From Clarkia xantiana subsp. parviflora (Eukaryota > Streptophyta > Magnoliopsida > Myrtales > Onagraceae): a stretch of 64,000 nt of DNA. Of this stretch, positions 34,116 through 44,809 are shown piece by piece (position 1 is the stretch's first letter; every line of letters begins with the position of its first letter). The stretch spans positions 8,921,066 to 8,985,065 of the forward strand of contig JAPTYO010000059.1 in assembly GCA_036873135.1 (NCBI GenBank), in the 5' to 3' direction. Below the pieces are notes generated by a model. The model saw nothing but the letters and a program-made list of their open reading frames with translations, made no database searches and was not told the origin of the DNA. The position numbers were made by a program, and so were the translations under genes.

Positions 34116-35395
34116 CTAGGATGAAGAAGGGCAAGCAAGCTTTGCCCACTTTCCATTAGCATCATCACAATTCACAAGCATCAAATATATCTTCTGCATT
34201 TTCTTGTAGTATTCTAGCTCTGTCAGTAACAGAAAAAATTAGCGAGTCCTTCCTTTAAAATGTGGAGGCTAAATTAAGGAATCTACATGGAAATCCAATA
34301 GAATCTAAGGATTTGCTAGTATGATTCCTAAGTAATGATGTTCACCTTCTCATATAAACTGCTCGATCAAGGTTGCAGATAATTATTTTACAGAGTCTTG
34401 GGAAAGGGACCTCTCTCCAAAAATGTCAAAGTTAAAACTGTCATGTTTTTCAACAAAATACAATGACCAAATCAAAAGAATCTGATATCAAAGTAATATG
34501 ATTTGTATAAGTTTAGCCCAAAAACCAAATAATTACTTGAAACGAAAGAAGGACACAAAATAAGGGGACTCATTTATAAGGGAATAAGATATATCATAGA
34601 TAAATATATCTTATTATATTCAATAAGAATATATCTATTCCTAATCTAGGTATATTTATCTAAATATAATATGATATATTTATCTATGATATATCTTATT
34701 CCCTTATAAGACTATATCTATAGCAATATAATAAGAAATATAATCTGATAATATACTAAGAATATATATATTCCTAATCTAGATATATTTATCTAAATAT
34801 AATAAGATATATTTATCTATGATATATCTTATTCCCTTATATCATTATGTTACAAGAGCAGTGTTCTTTCACGGTTTTTAGAAAAGGAATTTTTTTATAT
34901 TTTTTTACGCACCTTTGATTTAGCTTCACGAATAGGCCCAGGAGGAAAAAGAAAATTAACTTCAGGAGCAAATGGAGCACCAATGTAAATATCATTTCGT
35001 AATCTCAGTATCAATTGGAATTCTAGAAAAAAGAGGAAGACATTAGAAATTATAAATGAGATAGTTCATTACTGCGACAGTAACCGATGGAGTATTACAC
35101 AGACCAGACCACAAATTTTCACTACAATATCACAAACAGTAAGGACATATTTTTCTTTTGAAAAGATTGGCACATTTCGATACAAGTAGACACCACAATC
35201 AGAGAGAACCGTGAAATCACCTTTCATAAGAGCAACAGTCGTCTGAGAAAGTGATGCTTCATTTGCTGAGTACAAAACCGTTGAATTTGGGAGAGGCGGG
35301 CCGTCGATTGAAGAATGGTCTAGCGGGAATGGTGTTGCAAGAGGAAGTTGAGTTTCAGGCTGCGGGCAATTCGCAGACAGTGGTCGGCCAGCGGA
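34116..35395 (-). CDS. Possible 3-exon C-terminal part of an unrecognised gene
   Basis: Three open segments join in one frame. 35395 to about 35111 follows a good acceptor (CCTTACAG) and reads STVLYSANEASLSQTTVALM, then FTVLSDCGVYLYRNVPIF. 35022-34913 (acceptor TTTTCTAG) reads LRNDIYIGAPFAPEVNFLFP, PGPIREAKSK, and ends at AAG|GTGCGT. 34217-34116 reads LEYYKKMQKIYLMLVNCDDA, NGKWAKLACPSSS, then stop. Splice sites and protein-like composition favour a real gene or a recent pseudogene, but I do not recognise the family and saw no upstream start. The first donor (TGTG|GTCTGG) is weak. An AT-rich palindromic repeat lies in the second intron. Confidence 0.4.
34573..34843. repeat. AT-rich palindromic repeat, partly duplicated
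   Basis: TTATAAGGGAATAAGATATATC at 34574 is matched inverted by GATATATCTTATTCCCTTATAA near 34690. A second partial copy of the right half follows to 34843. It looks like a small MITE plus a duplicated arm. Confidence 0.65.
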
Positions 35396-36595
35396 CTGTA
35401 AGGAAAAAAGGGGCTACATGAATTTCGGACAGGAATTTGAGGTGTGGGCGGCGGGAGGGCGCCGAGGGGCGGGCGACGGGAGAGCGCCGATGGGCGATCG
35501 CAGGGCAAGCTGTGGTCGGCTGGGGATTGTCAGATGGTGGGCGTGCCGGACAGAGCGAGAAACTACTTCAGAGAGTCGTGGTCGTTTGTGTAGTGTGTGG
35601 TTCCGACCATGGGACCGGTGGGTAAGCGGGAACAGCAGTGAGGCGGCAGTAACTGACTTCCTCTCAAAGGGAAGCAATTGTTAGTGCAAATAGGTACCGG
35701 GCTGGAAAGGACATAGCGCGAGAGGGTTATGCAGTTGGATTGGGGAGGGTTACTGCAGTTGGATGGGGTCGGGTTGGTACCTATTGGTGGATTGGTGGCT
35801 TTTGGGGGTGAGGACCCAAACCAATTAATATATTGGTAAAAGATATATATATATATATTAACTATAAATAGAATATAATATATTCAACAATATATTATTT
35901 CTTTGTAAATATATACTATCATTAATGATGTATTTATTATCTCCTACAGTAGAATATAATATATTGGATTACCAAATCTATCTCTAAGGATAATATTCAC
36001 ATTCCTTAATTTTAAGTAGTCAAAACTTAACCACCAAGTATCCCTCCGATAGTGCAATTAATTGAGCTGAATCATTCTAGTTAATTAGCTAGCACAAAAG
36101 GGCCTTAACACCTAATTAATTCGGCACATATACCTAATTAATGAGTTAGTTGTTTCTAATTAACTCACACTCAATTATGCATGATTGATAGGCTCCATGA
36201 AGGGTAACCCAATTGCTATAATTGGCAACATGATGTAATTGAACAATTTTAAATTTGGCGAATCGAGTCGAGCCAAGATCGAACTCGTCGAGTATCACAT
36301 TGATTCGAGGTCGAGTTTGAAAAATTTATAAGGCTGGTCGAGTTCGAGCTCAAGTAAACTGAGTCAAGTCAAGTCTGCCAGATACTCAGCTCGATTACAC
36401 CCCTAGTGACGTGTGAACGATTAGAGGTAAGAGTTCAACGACTTATGAAAGAGCCGGTGACGCGTGACGATCTCCGACCCGTGGTCCTTTTTTTTTTTTT
36501 TTTTTTTTTAAGATTTCGAGTATGATTGGGCTGGAGGAGGTGAGCTAGCCCATTAGGGCCCTAACCCTATATAATTCGAGTATGAATAGTCATCA
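35396..36595. other. GC-richer block, then AT-rich sequence before the copia element
   Basis: 35400-35690 is GC-rich with open frames on both strands and may be a 5' exon or leader of the unrecognised minus-strand gene. From 35820 the sequence is AT-rich; 36240-36400 has repeated TCGAGTCGAG/TCGAGTTCGAG motifs. A run of more than 20 T lies at 36488-36511. Nothing else could be assigned. Confidence 0.35.
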
Positions 36596-37128
36596 TGTTG
36601 GATTGTCTTGAATTATGGGCTAAACCCTTAACCAAGATGCCGATAACTTTAGGCCCTATAACTATATATTGGTTTAGCGGATATATATATATATATCTAA
36701 TAAGCTAATGGCGGTTCTTGCTGGCCTATATATATAACGATAATTAGGTCAACGGTTTTCTTGTGAAAAGAGAGGAGCCGTGAATTAAGTCTTCTTGGGC
36801 ATGGTAAAAATATAGCTGTCGTGAGTTCTTGAGAGGGTGCGTGAGAGAGAGCTGTGCGAGAGCCGTGAGTTAATCAACGTGGGTTTTTGCTAGGTAGACG
36901 AGTGTTTATGTAATTAGAGCATTGTGTAATAGGTCTCTACATGTATTGTGAGAGTAAGTGCTCTATGTGTTCTCGTCTTGTAACCCTCCGGTGTTGATTG
37001 TGCTAGTGAAGTGGTGCTCCTCCTTTGCCCGTGGACGTAGGTCGCGTTGACCGAACCACGTTAAATCATGTGTTCTTTATTGCTTTCTTTTAATCCGTTT
37101 GTGAGTGTTGAGAGAATCGATCCTAACA
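36596..37128 (+). repeat. 5' LTR of the plus-strand copia element
   Basis: Starts TGTTGGATTGTCTTG and ends ATCGATCCTAACA. It is closely similar to the 3' LTR, which is longer by about 75 bp around a (TA)n run. Confidence 0.92.
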
Positions 37129-37130
37129 AT

Positions 37131-37142
37131 TCGTATCAGAGC
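37131..37142 (+). other. Primer binding site
   Basis: TCGTATCAGAGC lies 2 bp after the 5' LTR. It complements the 3' end of initiator tRNA-Met with one mismatch (C for G in TGGTATCAGAGC). Confidence 0.85.
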
Positions 37143-37169
37143 TAAGGTGATTCAACACGATCACTGAAG

Positions 37170-37897
37170 ATGGAGTTGTCGAAAGCTGGAATAGAGAAGT
37201 TCGATGGAAACGATTTCAGTTTCTGGAAGATGCAGATTGAAGATTATTTGTATCAGAAGAATCTGTACGAACCCTTGTCTGGGGAGAAACCAGAATCCAT
37301 GACGGAGCAGCAGTGGAAGCTCAAGGATCGACAAGCCCTGGGGCTGATCCGATTATGTCTATCCAGGAACGTTGCATTCAACATCGTCAAGGAAACATCG
37401 ACGGAAGGCGTGCTGAAGGCGTTGGCAAACATGTATGAGAAACCATCGGCGATGAAAGAGGTATATCTGATGCGTAGATTGTTCAATTTACAGATGGTTG
37501 AAGGTGGTTCTGTTGCTGAACATATTAATGCCTTTAATATGATTGTTTCACAGCTTTGATTTTTCTGTCATCTCTGCCCGAGTCGTGGGATACTATTGTT
37601 TCCGCAGTTAGTAGTTCTCGTGGATCTGAGAAGCTGAAGTTTGATGAAATCCGAGATGTTGTTCTTAGCGAAAGTATTCGCAAAATAGAAATTGGTGAGT
37701 CATAAGGAAGTTCTCTCATTGTTGACAGAAGGGGGATGAGTAAATCAGAGGGTTCTAATCAACATGGACGCTCAAAATCAGGAAACTGAGGAATACCACA
37801 GGGAACATGTTGGAATTGTGGTGAAAGAGGCCACTATCGATATGATTGTCCGAAGTCAAAGAAGAAGAATCACGAACCTGGGTATGATAGTGATTCT
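37170..37897 (+). pseudogene. Copia gag with zinc knuckle, broken
   Basis: The frame opens with MELSKAGIEKFDGNDFSFWK and continues as a typical copia gag (MQIEDYLYQKNLYEPLSGEK, MRRLFNLQMVEGGSVAEHIN). It stops at 37559 after IVSQL; the text resumes as FLSSLPESWDTIVSAVSSS in another frame, so a short piece between has been lost. Further stops follow near 37702 and 37788. The CCHC zinc knuckle CWNCGERGHYRYDC lies at about 37808-37849. In an intact element this protein forms the particle and binds RNA. Confidence 0.88.
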
Positions 37898-38656
37898 GTG
37901 AATTCAGCAGAAGACATTGGGGACGTGTTAACCCTCAGCGTGGATAGCTCACTTGAATACTGGATTGTGGATTCTGGAGCGTCGTTTCATTCGTCTCCGA
38001 GCAAGAAGTTGTTCCGAAATTTCAAATCAGGAAAGTTTGGAAAGGTGTATCTTGCTGACAACAAGGTGTTGGAGATCGAAGGAAAGGGGAATATCTGCAT
38101 TCACACTCCAGCAGGAAATCAGTGGACATTGAAAGATGTCAGGTATATTCTTGGTCCCAAGAAGAATCTGATCTCGGTTGGTCAGTTGGATCGCACAGAT
38201 TATGCAGCAAAGTTTGAGAATGGTTCGTGGAAGATTAAGAATGGTGCTATGGTTGTAGTACGTGGCCTTAAATCTGGAACCTTGTACAACACTGAAGGGT
38301 GTTTAAACACGACTGCTATTGAGAAGAGTGCATCCAGACAGATGAGTGTTAAAGGAATGAAGATGCTGGTGAAGAAAGGAGATTTAGAGGGCCCGAAGTG
38401 TGTTGACAGGGGACTCTGTGAAAGCTGTGCTAAGGGGAAGAAGAAACGAGTCAGTTTCGCGAAGACCCCAAGGGAGCCAGAGATCAAGTCAAATGTAGAT
38501 CCAATAACACCTAGGCAGGTGTTGAAGAGATCATCCAGGACTACCAGGCCAAAAGACAGGTATTCACCTTCGTTACACTACTTGTTGTTGACGGATGATG
38601 ATATGAGAAGACAGAGTGTCTTGAAGAAGGTGGAGTTGGAGGTTGGTTGCTCTTAA
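37898..38656 (+). pseudogene. Copia protease and pre-integrase region fused to pre-RT segment
   Basis: The open frame of 252 codons has the aspartic protease core (LEYWIVDSGASFHSSP, with DSGA), then the pre-integrase part (DVRYILGPKKNLISVGQLDR, LYNTEGCLNTTA) and the Cys/Lys-rich joint CESCAKGKKKRVSFAKTPRE. It continues directly with RSSRTTRPKDRYSPSLHYLL, a segment normally found after integrase and before RT. About 2 kb of integrase, and everything from RT on, is therefore deleted without closing the frame at the first joint. Confidence 0.85.
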
Positions 38657-38936
38657 GGTCAGAAAGAGCATGTTGTTTCTACTCCAGATCGGTTAGTCCG
38701 AGACAGGGACAGGAGACTGGTCAAGTTTGAAGACTTGGAGGCATGTTGTCTCAGTGTAGCGAAAGCTGGGATCGAGCAATGTTTGAGCTCGGTTAGGATC
38801 TCGCGGAGATCGGGTTAGGCCCGTCGGGGGCCTTGGCAAAGGAGGTAGCGGACCATGGAGCACGCAAGTCAAGGTGGAGCTATGGAAAATACAAGTTAAA
38901 GTGAGCTATGAAAAATTTAAGACAAAGGTGGAGATT

Positions 38937-39062
38937 TGTTGAGTTGTCTTGAATTATGGGCTAAACCCTTAACCAAGATGCCGATAGCTTTAGGCCCTAT
39001 AACTATATATTGGTTTAGCAATAATGGATATATATATATATTAGTCGGTGGATTGCTTTGAC

Positions 39063-39111
<49 letters not shown>

Positions 39112-39542
39112 AATACGCTAATGGCGGTTCTTGTTGGCCTATATATATAATGATAATTAGGTCAAAGGTTTTCTTGTGAAAAGAGAGGAGCCGTGAATTA
39201 AGTCTTCTAGGGCATGGTAAAAATATAGCTGCCATGAGTTCTTGAGAGGGTGCGTGAGAGAGAGTTGTGCGAGAGCCGTGAGTTAATCAACGTGGGTTTG
39301 TGCTAGGTTAGACGAGTGTTTATGTAATTAGAGCATTATGTAATAGGTCTCTACATGTATTGTGAGAGCAAGTGCTCTATGTGTTCTCGTCTTGTAACCC
39401 TCCGGTGTTGATTGTGCTAGTGAAGTGGTGCTCCTTCTTTGCCTGTAGACGTAAGTCGCGTTGACCGAACCACGTTAAATCATGTGTTCTTTATTGCTTT
39501 CTTTTAATCCGTTTGTGAGTGTTGAAAGAATCGATCCTAACA
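38937..39542 (+). repeat. 3' LTR of the plus-strand copia element
   Basis: Preceded by the polypurine tract AAAGGTGGAGATT. It contains an extra segment with a long (TA)n run (about 39063-39110) relative to the 5' LTR. Confidence 0.92.
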
Positions 39543-39777
39543 CATCAATCCTTAAAGTTAATGAGTAGCCCATTAGGACCCTAACCCTTACATAATTCGG
39601 CCAAAGCCTCATTACTCCAGGGTCATCTGCTTCGAATTTACTAATATCAAATCAAGCTTGGTTAATGGGCTACCATGAAGAGTGACCTAATAAACCCAAT
39701 TTGCCAACATTTCCCACATTCTCAACGCCTTTGATTCCCAACACTCCTTCTACATTTCCCTTCAAAGGTGCCATAAT

Positions 39778-40210
39778 ATTATAACTAAAGTAAATCTCAG
39801 ATTTGTCAAGATTAATACTATGTCTCTATGCGCTACCATATAAATATAGTATCGTTTTTAAGGCCCTCGCATTTTGCTCATCGACCTTAATAAACAATAT
39901 TGAATCATCGATAAAGAACAAGTTGTGAATCTTGGGACAAGACCTCTTAATGCTTAGGCCCGTTGTCCTCCCCGTCTCCGCTTCGTGTATAATCGGTCTA
40001 GACAATACGTCACTCATAATAATAAAGAGATAAGGGACCCACTTGGTGTACACCTCTTGATGGTCGAAATCGATTCGTCTTTGTACCATTAACCACCACA
40101 CTATACTGAACTTGACTGACGCATTGCTTGATCCACCCAATCCATCTTTCCGCAATCTTATCTTCGTAGCACTTGGAACAAATGCCTTGTTCATGTCAAT
40201 TTTTATGACA
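39778..40210 (-). pseudogene. LINE reverse transcriptase fragment
   Basis: On the minus strand the translation contains FSIVWWLMVQRRIDFDHQEV, PYLFIIMSDVLSRPI, HEAETGRTTGLSIKRSCPKI and NLFFIDDSILFIKVDEQNAR. These match the plant LINE RT palm, where the catalytic motif is FADD; here it reads FIDD. Several substitutions and missing ends show it is a relic. Confidence 0.8.
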
Positions 40211-40429
40211 ACCTCTTTTTTAGCACTCCTATTTCGTATCTTGAAGTGGTGAAACGCCTAATGTGCAATTAAAATGTTCTCATGTATTAGCTTGTCAGAC
40301 ATAAAATAACTTTATTTCGAAGTAGTTATAGTGCTATACTGCTATTCTTCGTGCGTGTTTTGAGATATAAATATTAATACGACACAAAAATGTAGTTATG
40401 TCATATGTTAATTCTATCGTGTTATTAAA

Positions 40430-40745
40430 TTCAAACATGAGCATCATTTTTTACATGTGTGTTAGTATATTATCGTGTTGTGATTGAAATTGCAAGTCCC
40501 AATTGATAATTCCAACTTCAACCCCAAATTTCCTGAACTACATCTAATTTACCCTAATCTGCAAACTGGGGCCGCGGGTGTCATGCTCATGCTTAGTCAA
40601 ACGACGCCACTCGGTTCCAACATCTCAATCGATCTATCATCAATTATCACTACTCAGATAAATCTCATCGGCGACGCAGATCCGGTAGACGGCTGTGCTT
40701 CCGTTTCTTCCTCCGTGGCTGAGGAACTTTCTTTGCGTGCGGGTA
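40430..40745 (+). other. Possible 5' UTR exon and promoter of the GIP1 gene
   Basis: The GC-richer stretch ends at a good donor (GCGG|GTATGT) near 40742 and carries no AUG-initiated domain. It could be a non-coding first exon spliced to an acceptor just before 42051 (TTTGCAAAG at 42018-42026, or ATCACAG at 42002-42008). This is inference from position only. Confidence 0.35.
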
Positions 40746-41016
40746 TGTCTCTTTGACTGTTACACCCTGTTAAAAATTGATACCTGGAGCCTGAAGCTGA
40801 ATGCTGAAAGTTTTCTGCTGCTTCCTGCTTAGGATCTCTATTCTCTGAAGTTGTTGGCTCATTCGGTCGTTTTCTGCTAACAATTCGTCCGATTATCTGC
40901 TATATATATATATATATATCCATGAAACTGAAAAGGATTAGTTTTGTTTTCAATTTCGAAGACAACCATAACTGGTAGATAGCGAAACAAGAGTACTTCA
41001 TATGTAGTTACTGATT

Positions 41017-41760
41017 TTGTTATTCGTAGTCATGTCCATTTTCGAGTTTGAACAAAGAAGAATTTGTCAACTTGTTGATAATTTATGTTCAAAAAAATTA
41101 TTCCTGTCTCCCTTAAAAGTGCTGATTCTTACACTTGGGGAGGATTTATTGATGAAATTATGGATGATCCTATTAATTTGGCGGACTCTCAATTTTCCTG
41201 TTTGTTTGAGTCGGTTGGACTCCAGTTTACTCAAATCCACAGCTAAGCTAGAAGCTTTGGTCGCATGTCCTCCTCTAATTTAGTAGATAAGTGTTATTTT
41301 CGTGGGGGCTAATTAGGATTTAGAAGTTTGTTGCTTCCGTTTTGAGGGATTGATGATACACTAATTTGCTTATCAAGCACAATTAGTAGATGAAATATAC
41401 TAAGCCTATCGGAACTTGTTACACTACAATGGTTGATGAAAGACACTATGGAAGAGTTTCAGAACATCGAGTGTCGTATCAACTTGGTCATGGATGTTGA
41501 TGGTTTCACTTTAGATCCACTGCTGCGCGTCATTAAGCATGTAAATAAATTTGGGTCTAGTGGCTTCACAAGACAGATATTGGTTCTTGACTTGCTTTTC
41601 AAGCCCAGTAGCATAGGCTCTTAGCATACTGGGTATCATATCAAATGGGGTAGGTATTTTCTTGACGAGCTTCGTCAAAGATGTGAAGATTTAAAATTTT
41701 ATCTTTCTAAAGAAAATGCACTTCACTTGTTTGCTGAGGAGTGAGTGAATTCTTGGGGAT
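41017..41760 (+). pseudogene. Degenerate coding remnants of unknown origin
   Basis: Several stretches look like decayed exons in changing frames: SYTWGGFIDEIMDDPINLAD near 41130, MDVDGFTLDPLLRVIKHVNK near 41490, and HTGYHIKWGRYFLDELRQRC followed by EDLKFYLSKENALHLFAEE near 41630-41745. I do not recognise the family. They lie between the presumed 5' UTR exon and coding exon of GIP1 and are probably an inserted gene or transposase relic. Confidence 0.3.
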
Positions 41761-42050
41761 TTGGTTTATAAGCTGCTGACTTCAGAAATGTTGAATTGCC
41801 CTTTTGCTTGTATAAAATTATGGTGATAAGTAGTCTAGCTATAAGCACTCATGATATCAAAACTTCACAAGCAAGAGCTTGAAGGGGCTGTTGAGACACA
41901 AAAGTTATTATAGGGCAATCCAAGCCACCCATTACAGCAATCTACTCGATGACTCATTTATTCAAGTAGAATAGAATTCTGTTAACTTATCTTGTATATA
42001 TATCACAGTGGAATTTATTTGCAAAGGAAGCAGTTTCTGTTGGGATTAAA

Positions 42051-42260
42051 ATGGACGCGCAGGCTGCCCAGACTGCCCGAGAGTCACTGGATCTTGCATT
42101 CCAAATGTCAAACCTTCTTGACACGGGGCTTGACCGCCACACACTCTCAATCCTCATTGCTCTCTGTGACCTTGGCCTGAATCCAGAAACCCTGTCAGCT
42201 CTAGTCAAGGAACTTCAGAGAGAACCGGCCTCTTCAACCTCAAACACTCATTTGTCCTAA
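42051..42260 (+). CDS. GIP1: GIP1/MOZART1-type mitotic-spindle organising protein
   Basis: A 69-residue protein in one exon. It binds the gamma-tubulin complex (GCP3 side) and helps recruit it to microtubule nucleation sites; in plants it also acts at the nuclear envelope. The sequence ESLDLAFQMSNLLDTGLDRH followed by TLSILIALCDLGLNPETLSA and LVKELQRE matches the whole MOZART1 family domain of three short helices, and the length is right for the family. The ATG at 42051 begins MDAQAAQTARESLD, the expected start. No damage is visible. Confidence 0.93.
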   Translation: MDAQAAQTARESLDLAFQMSNLLDTGLDRHTLSILIALCDLGLNPETLSALVKELQREPASSTSNTHLS

Positions 42261-42715
42261 TCATGAGGTAATTGGTGTCTTACTTATTAATGACAAGTTT
42301 ATATTGACACCTTATCATCTAAGAATTCGCTCTTAATCTTATTGCTATAATCGCATACTAGTATATATAAAAGTTGTTCCTTGTCTAATCATATTATACA
42401 TTATTTTTGTGGAAGTAGATGAAATATTTCCTTGTTGCATCCTTTAATTCTTTGTCATCAAAATATGCAGCTCCTTGGGATAAATGGAGGGAGCAATTGG
42501 GACTTGGCGAGTAATTGTTTTACTTCCTAAAACAGTAGTTAGTAGTGAAGTGAAGTGAAGTGAATTCACACTGACCTCATTCTACTTAGTTTAAAATGCT
42601 CGGTTGATTTGATTGGTTTGGTTGTGTTGTGTCAAACTATTAACTGCCTTGTAATATCAATTACTGGAGAAGAGTTGAAGTGGCAAACCGAATTGGGGAG
42701 GCATGTTTTTGTTTT
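42261..42715. other. 3' flank of GIP1
   Basis: Presumed 3' UTR and downstream sequence, without other features. Confidence 0.4.
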
Positions 42716-43247
42716 GGGTTAATAACTAAAAAACTGTCCAAGGTTTACCCCATGTTAAATTTAGGTGTCTGAAGTTTCAAATGTTAAATTGTAGTGTCCA
42801 ATGTTTCAAATTTGTTAAAATGTGGTGTCTCGGTGTGATTAATTTAGAGAAGTCAATTCCGACGAAACCGTATGTCAAATTCGAGCTCCCATACACACTC
42901 CATTCTCGTCATCTTGCTGGGACTATCACCTAAGAAGTTGGCCACATCCGCGCAAGTAAATCTCGCTATGTTGTCCTTGGAAAATGGCTCCACACCACTC
43001 TTCTAGAAACTTTTTTTTAATGTTCAATTTTTGGGTGAAATTTGACGATTTTGTGAAAAGTAAAGAGTGATGGATTATGAGTGGGTGGGTGGGTTGATGA
43101 AAATGATAGAATGGAGATGAAAAGACGCGCAGAGACACCAAATTTCAACAAAAATGAAACTTGGGACAGTCCATTTTAACATGTCAAACTTCAGACACCA
43201 AATTTTAACATAGGGTAAACCTTGGACAGTTTTTTAGTTATTAACCC
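42716..43247. mobile_element. Family B foldback MULE (copy B2), 532 bp
   Basis: Inverted ends GGGTTAATAACTAAAAAACT..AGTTTTTTAGTTATTAACCC and a perfect 9-bp target duplication TTTTGTTTT (42707-42715 and 43248-43256). The core shares GAAGTCAATTCCGACGAAAC and GGCTCCACACCACTCTTCTA with the other copies. Confidence 0.9.
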
Positions 43248-43319
43248 TTTTGTTTTTGTTTGTTCCGCAAATGGAGTTCCGATCCATTCCGAATGAGACG
43301 ATGACATATATAAAATAAA

Positions 43320-44192
43320 TGGTTAAGAACCTATGAAAGGTCTGAACTATCACTCATGTTAACGGGAGAGGTCTGAAATTTAAAAAGTTAATAACAGAGG
43401 TCTGAAATTTCTATTTTGTTGATAACAGCGGTCTCCGTTAGTTTTTTCCGTTAAAACTAACGGAAGTTGGTCACATGCTTGGCATGTGACCGGAAATAAA
43501 ATAAATTTCCAAAAATGCCCTTCTATCAAGTGTGCCCCTCACATGCTTGGAGTGAAAAGACCAAAATGCCCTTGAAGCCACCACGGTACTCCGGCGACCA
43601 CCAATCGTACTCCGGCGACCACCACCGTACTCCAGCGACCACCACCAAGGCTCCGATTGGGCCAAAATCGGAGCCACCGGCCCCGATTGGCCTCCGATCG
43701 GAGCTTTGTGGCTCTGGTCGGAGCCACAGAGCTCCAGATCTCCAGATCGGAGCTCTGTGGCCCCGGCCGGAGCCACAGAGCTCCAGATCGAAGCTCTGTG
43801 GCTCCGACCAGAGCCACAAAGCTCCGATCGGAGCTTTTTGGCTCCGAAAGCTCCGATCGGAGTCGGGTCGCCGGAGCCGAGGTGGTGGTCGCCGGAGTCG
43901 GGTGGTGGTGGCCGGAGTCGGGTGGTGGTGGCCGGAGTTGGGTGGTTTTAATTTGACTTTAGGGGTAAAATTGACATTTCACATTTCCTTAAATAAGATA
44001 TTAAATAAAACAAAATATTATAGGGGCAAAAATGTCATTTCACACAATTCTGTTAAATTTAACCCTAAAAATGGACGGAAAACCTCAAATCAACAAAATT
44101 GAAATTTCAGACATCTGTTATTAACTTTTTAAATTTCAGACCTCTCCCGTTAACATGGGTGATAGTTCAGACCTTTCATAGGTTCTTAACCC
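43320..44192. mobile_element. Family A foldback MULE (copy A3), 873 bp, with GC-rich core
   Basis: Inverted ends (T/G)GGTTAAGAACCTATGAAAG and a perfect 9-bp target duplication TAAAATAAA (43311-43319 and 44193-44201). The core at 43585-43935 is a variant of the palindromic module of copy A2, with fewer TCCGGCGACCACC repeats. Open frames of up to 195 codons across it are low-complexity artefacts. Confidence 0.9.
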
Positions 44193-44282
44193 TAAAATAA
44201 AACCTCCTCATATTCGGAACTTATCGGATTCTCGGAAGTTCACTGTTTGAATGTTTATCATTTCCCTAACTCAAACTATGAA

Positions 44283-44809
44283 GGGTTAATAACTAAAAAA
44301 CTTTCCAATGTTTACCCTATGTTAAAATTAGGTGTCTGAAGTTTGAAATGTTAAAATGGACTGTCCCAAGTTTCATTTTTGTTGAAATTTGGTGTCTCGG
44401 TTTGATTACTTTAGAGAAGTCAATTCCGACGAAACCGTCTGTCAATATCGAACTCTCATACACACTCCCTTCTCGTCATCTTGCCGGGACCGTCACTTAA
44501 AAAGTTGGTCACATCCGGGCAAGTAAATCTCGCTCTATTGTCCTTGGGAAATGGCTCCACACCACTCTTTTAGAAACTTTTTTTAAATGTTCAATTTTTA
44601 GGTGAAATTTGACGATTTTGTGAAAAGTAAAGAGTGATGGATTATGAGTGGGTTGGTGGATTGATGAAATTGATTGAATGAAGATGAAAAGACGCACAAA
44701 GACACCAAATTTCAACAAATATGAAACTTGAGACAGTTCATTTTAACATTTTAAACTTCAGACACCTAATTTTAACATAGGGTAAACCTTGGACAGTTTT
44801 TTAGTTATT
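44283..44809. mobile_element. Family B foldback MULE (copy B3), right end clipped
   Basis: The left end GGGTTAATAACTAAAAAACT is intact; the right arm reaches TTTTTTAGTTATT and then stops before the expected AACCC. The left flank is AACTATGAA, and the right flank continues GAAAGTCC. A small deletion of the last 5 bp plus part of the target duplication would explain this. It is close kin to B2, 1.5 kb away. Confidence 0.82.

Larger units (their letters stand above)
36596..39542 (+). mobile_element. Copia LTR retrotransposon with target duplication, most of pol deleted
   Basis: LTRs at 36596-37128 and 38937-39542, TG..CA ends, primer site next to the 5' LTR, polypurine tract next to the 3' LTR, and a perfect 5-bp target duplication CATCA (36591-36595 and 39543-39547). 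The internal part codes for gag, protease and the pre-integrase region, then jumps to the short segment that normally lies just before RT. Integrase core, RT and RNase H are gone. It could only have moved with enzymes from another element. Confidence 0.92.

Noticed and set aside
34022..34168. Alternative minus-strand exon reading LLALLHPRLRLQYFLNMNN
   Set aside because: It is out of frame with the better-supported spliced frame of the gene candidate at 34116-35395; kept only as a note.
40484..40756. Open frame of 90 codons upstream of GIP1
   Set aside because: It has no in-frame ATG near its start and no domain; better read as a possible non-coding first exon.
43471..44102. Open frames up to 195 codons on both strands
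   Set aside because: Same cause as in the related MULE copy: symmetric repeats depleted of stop codons.
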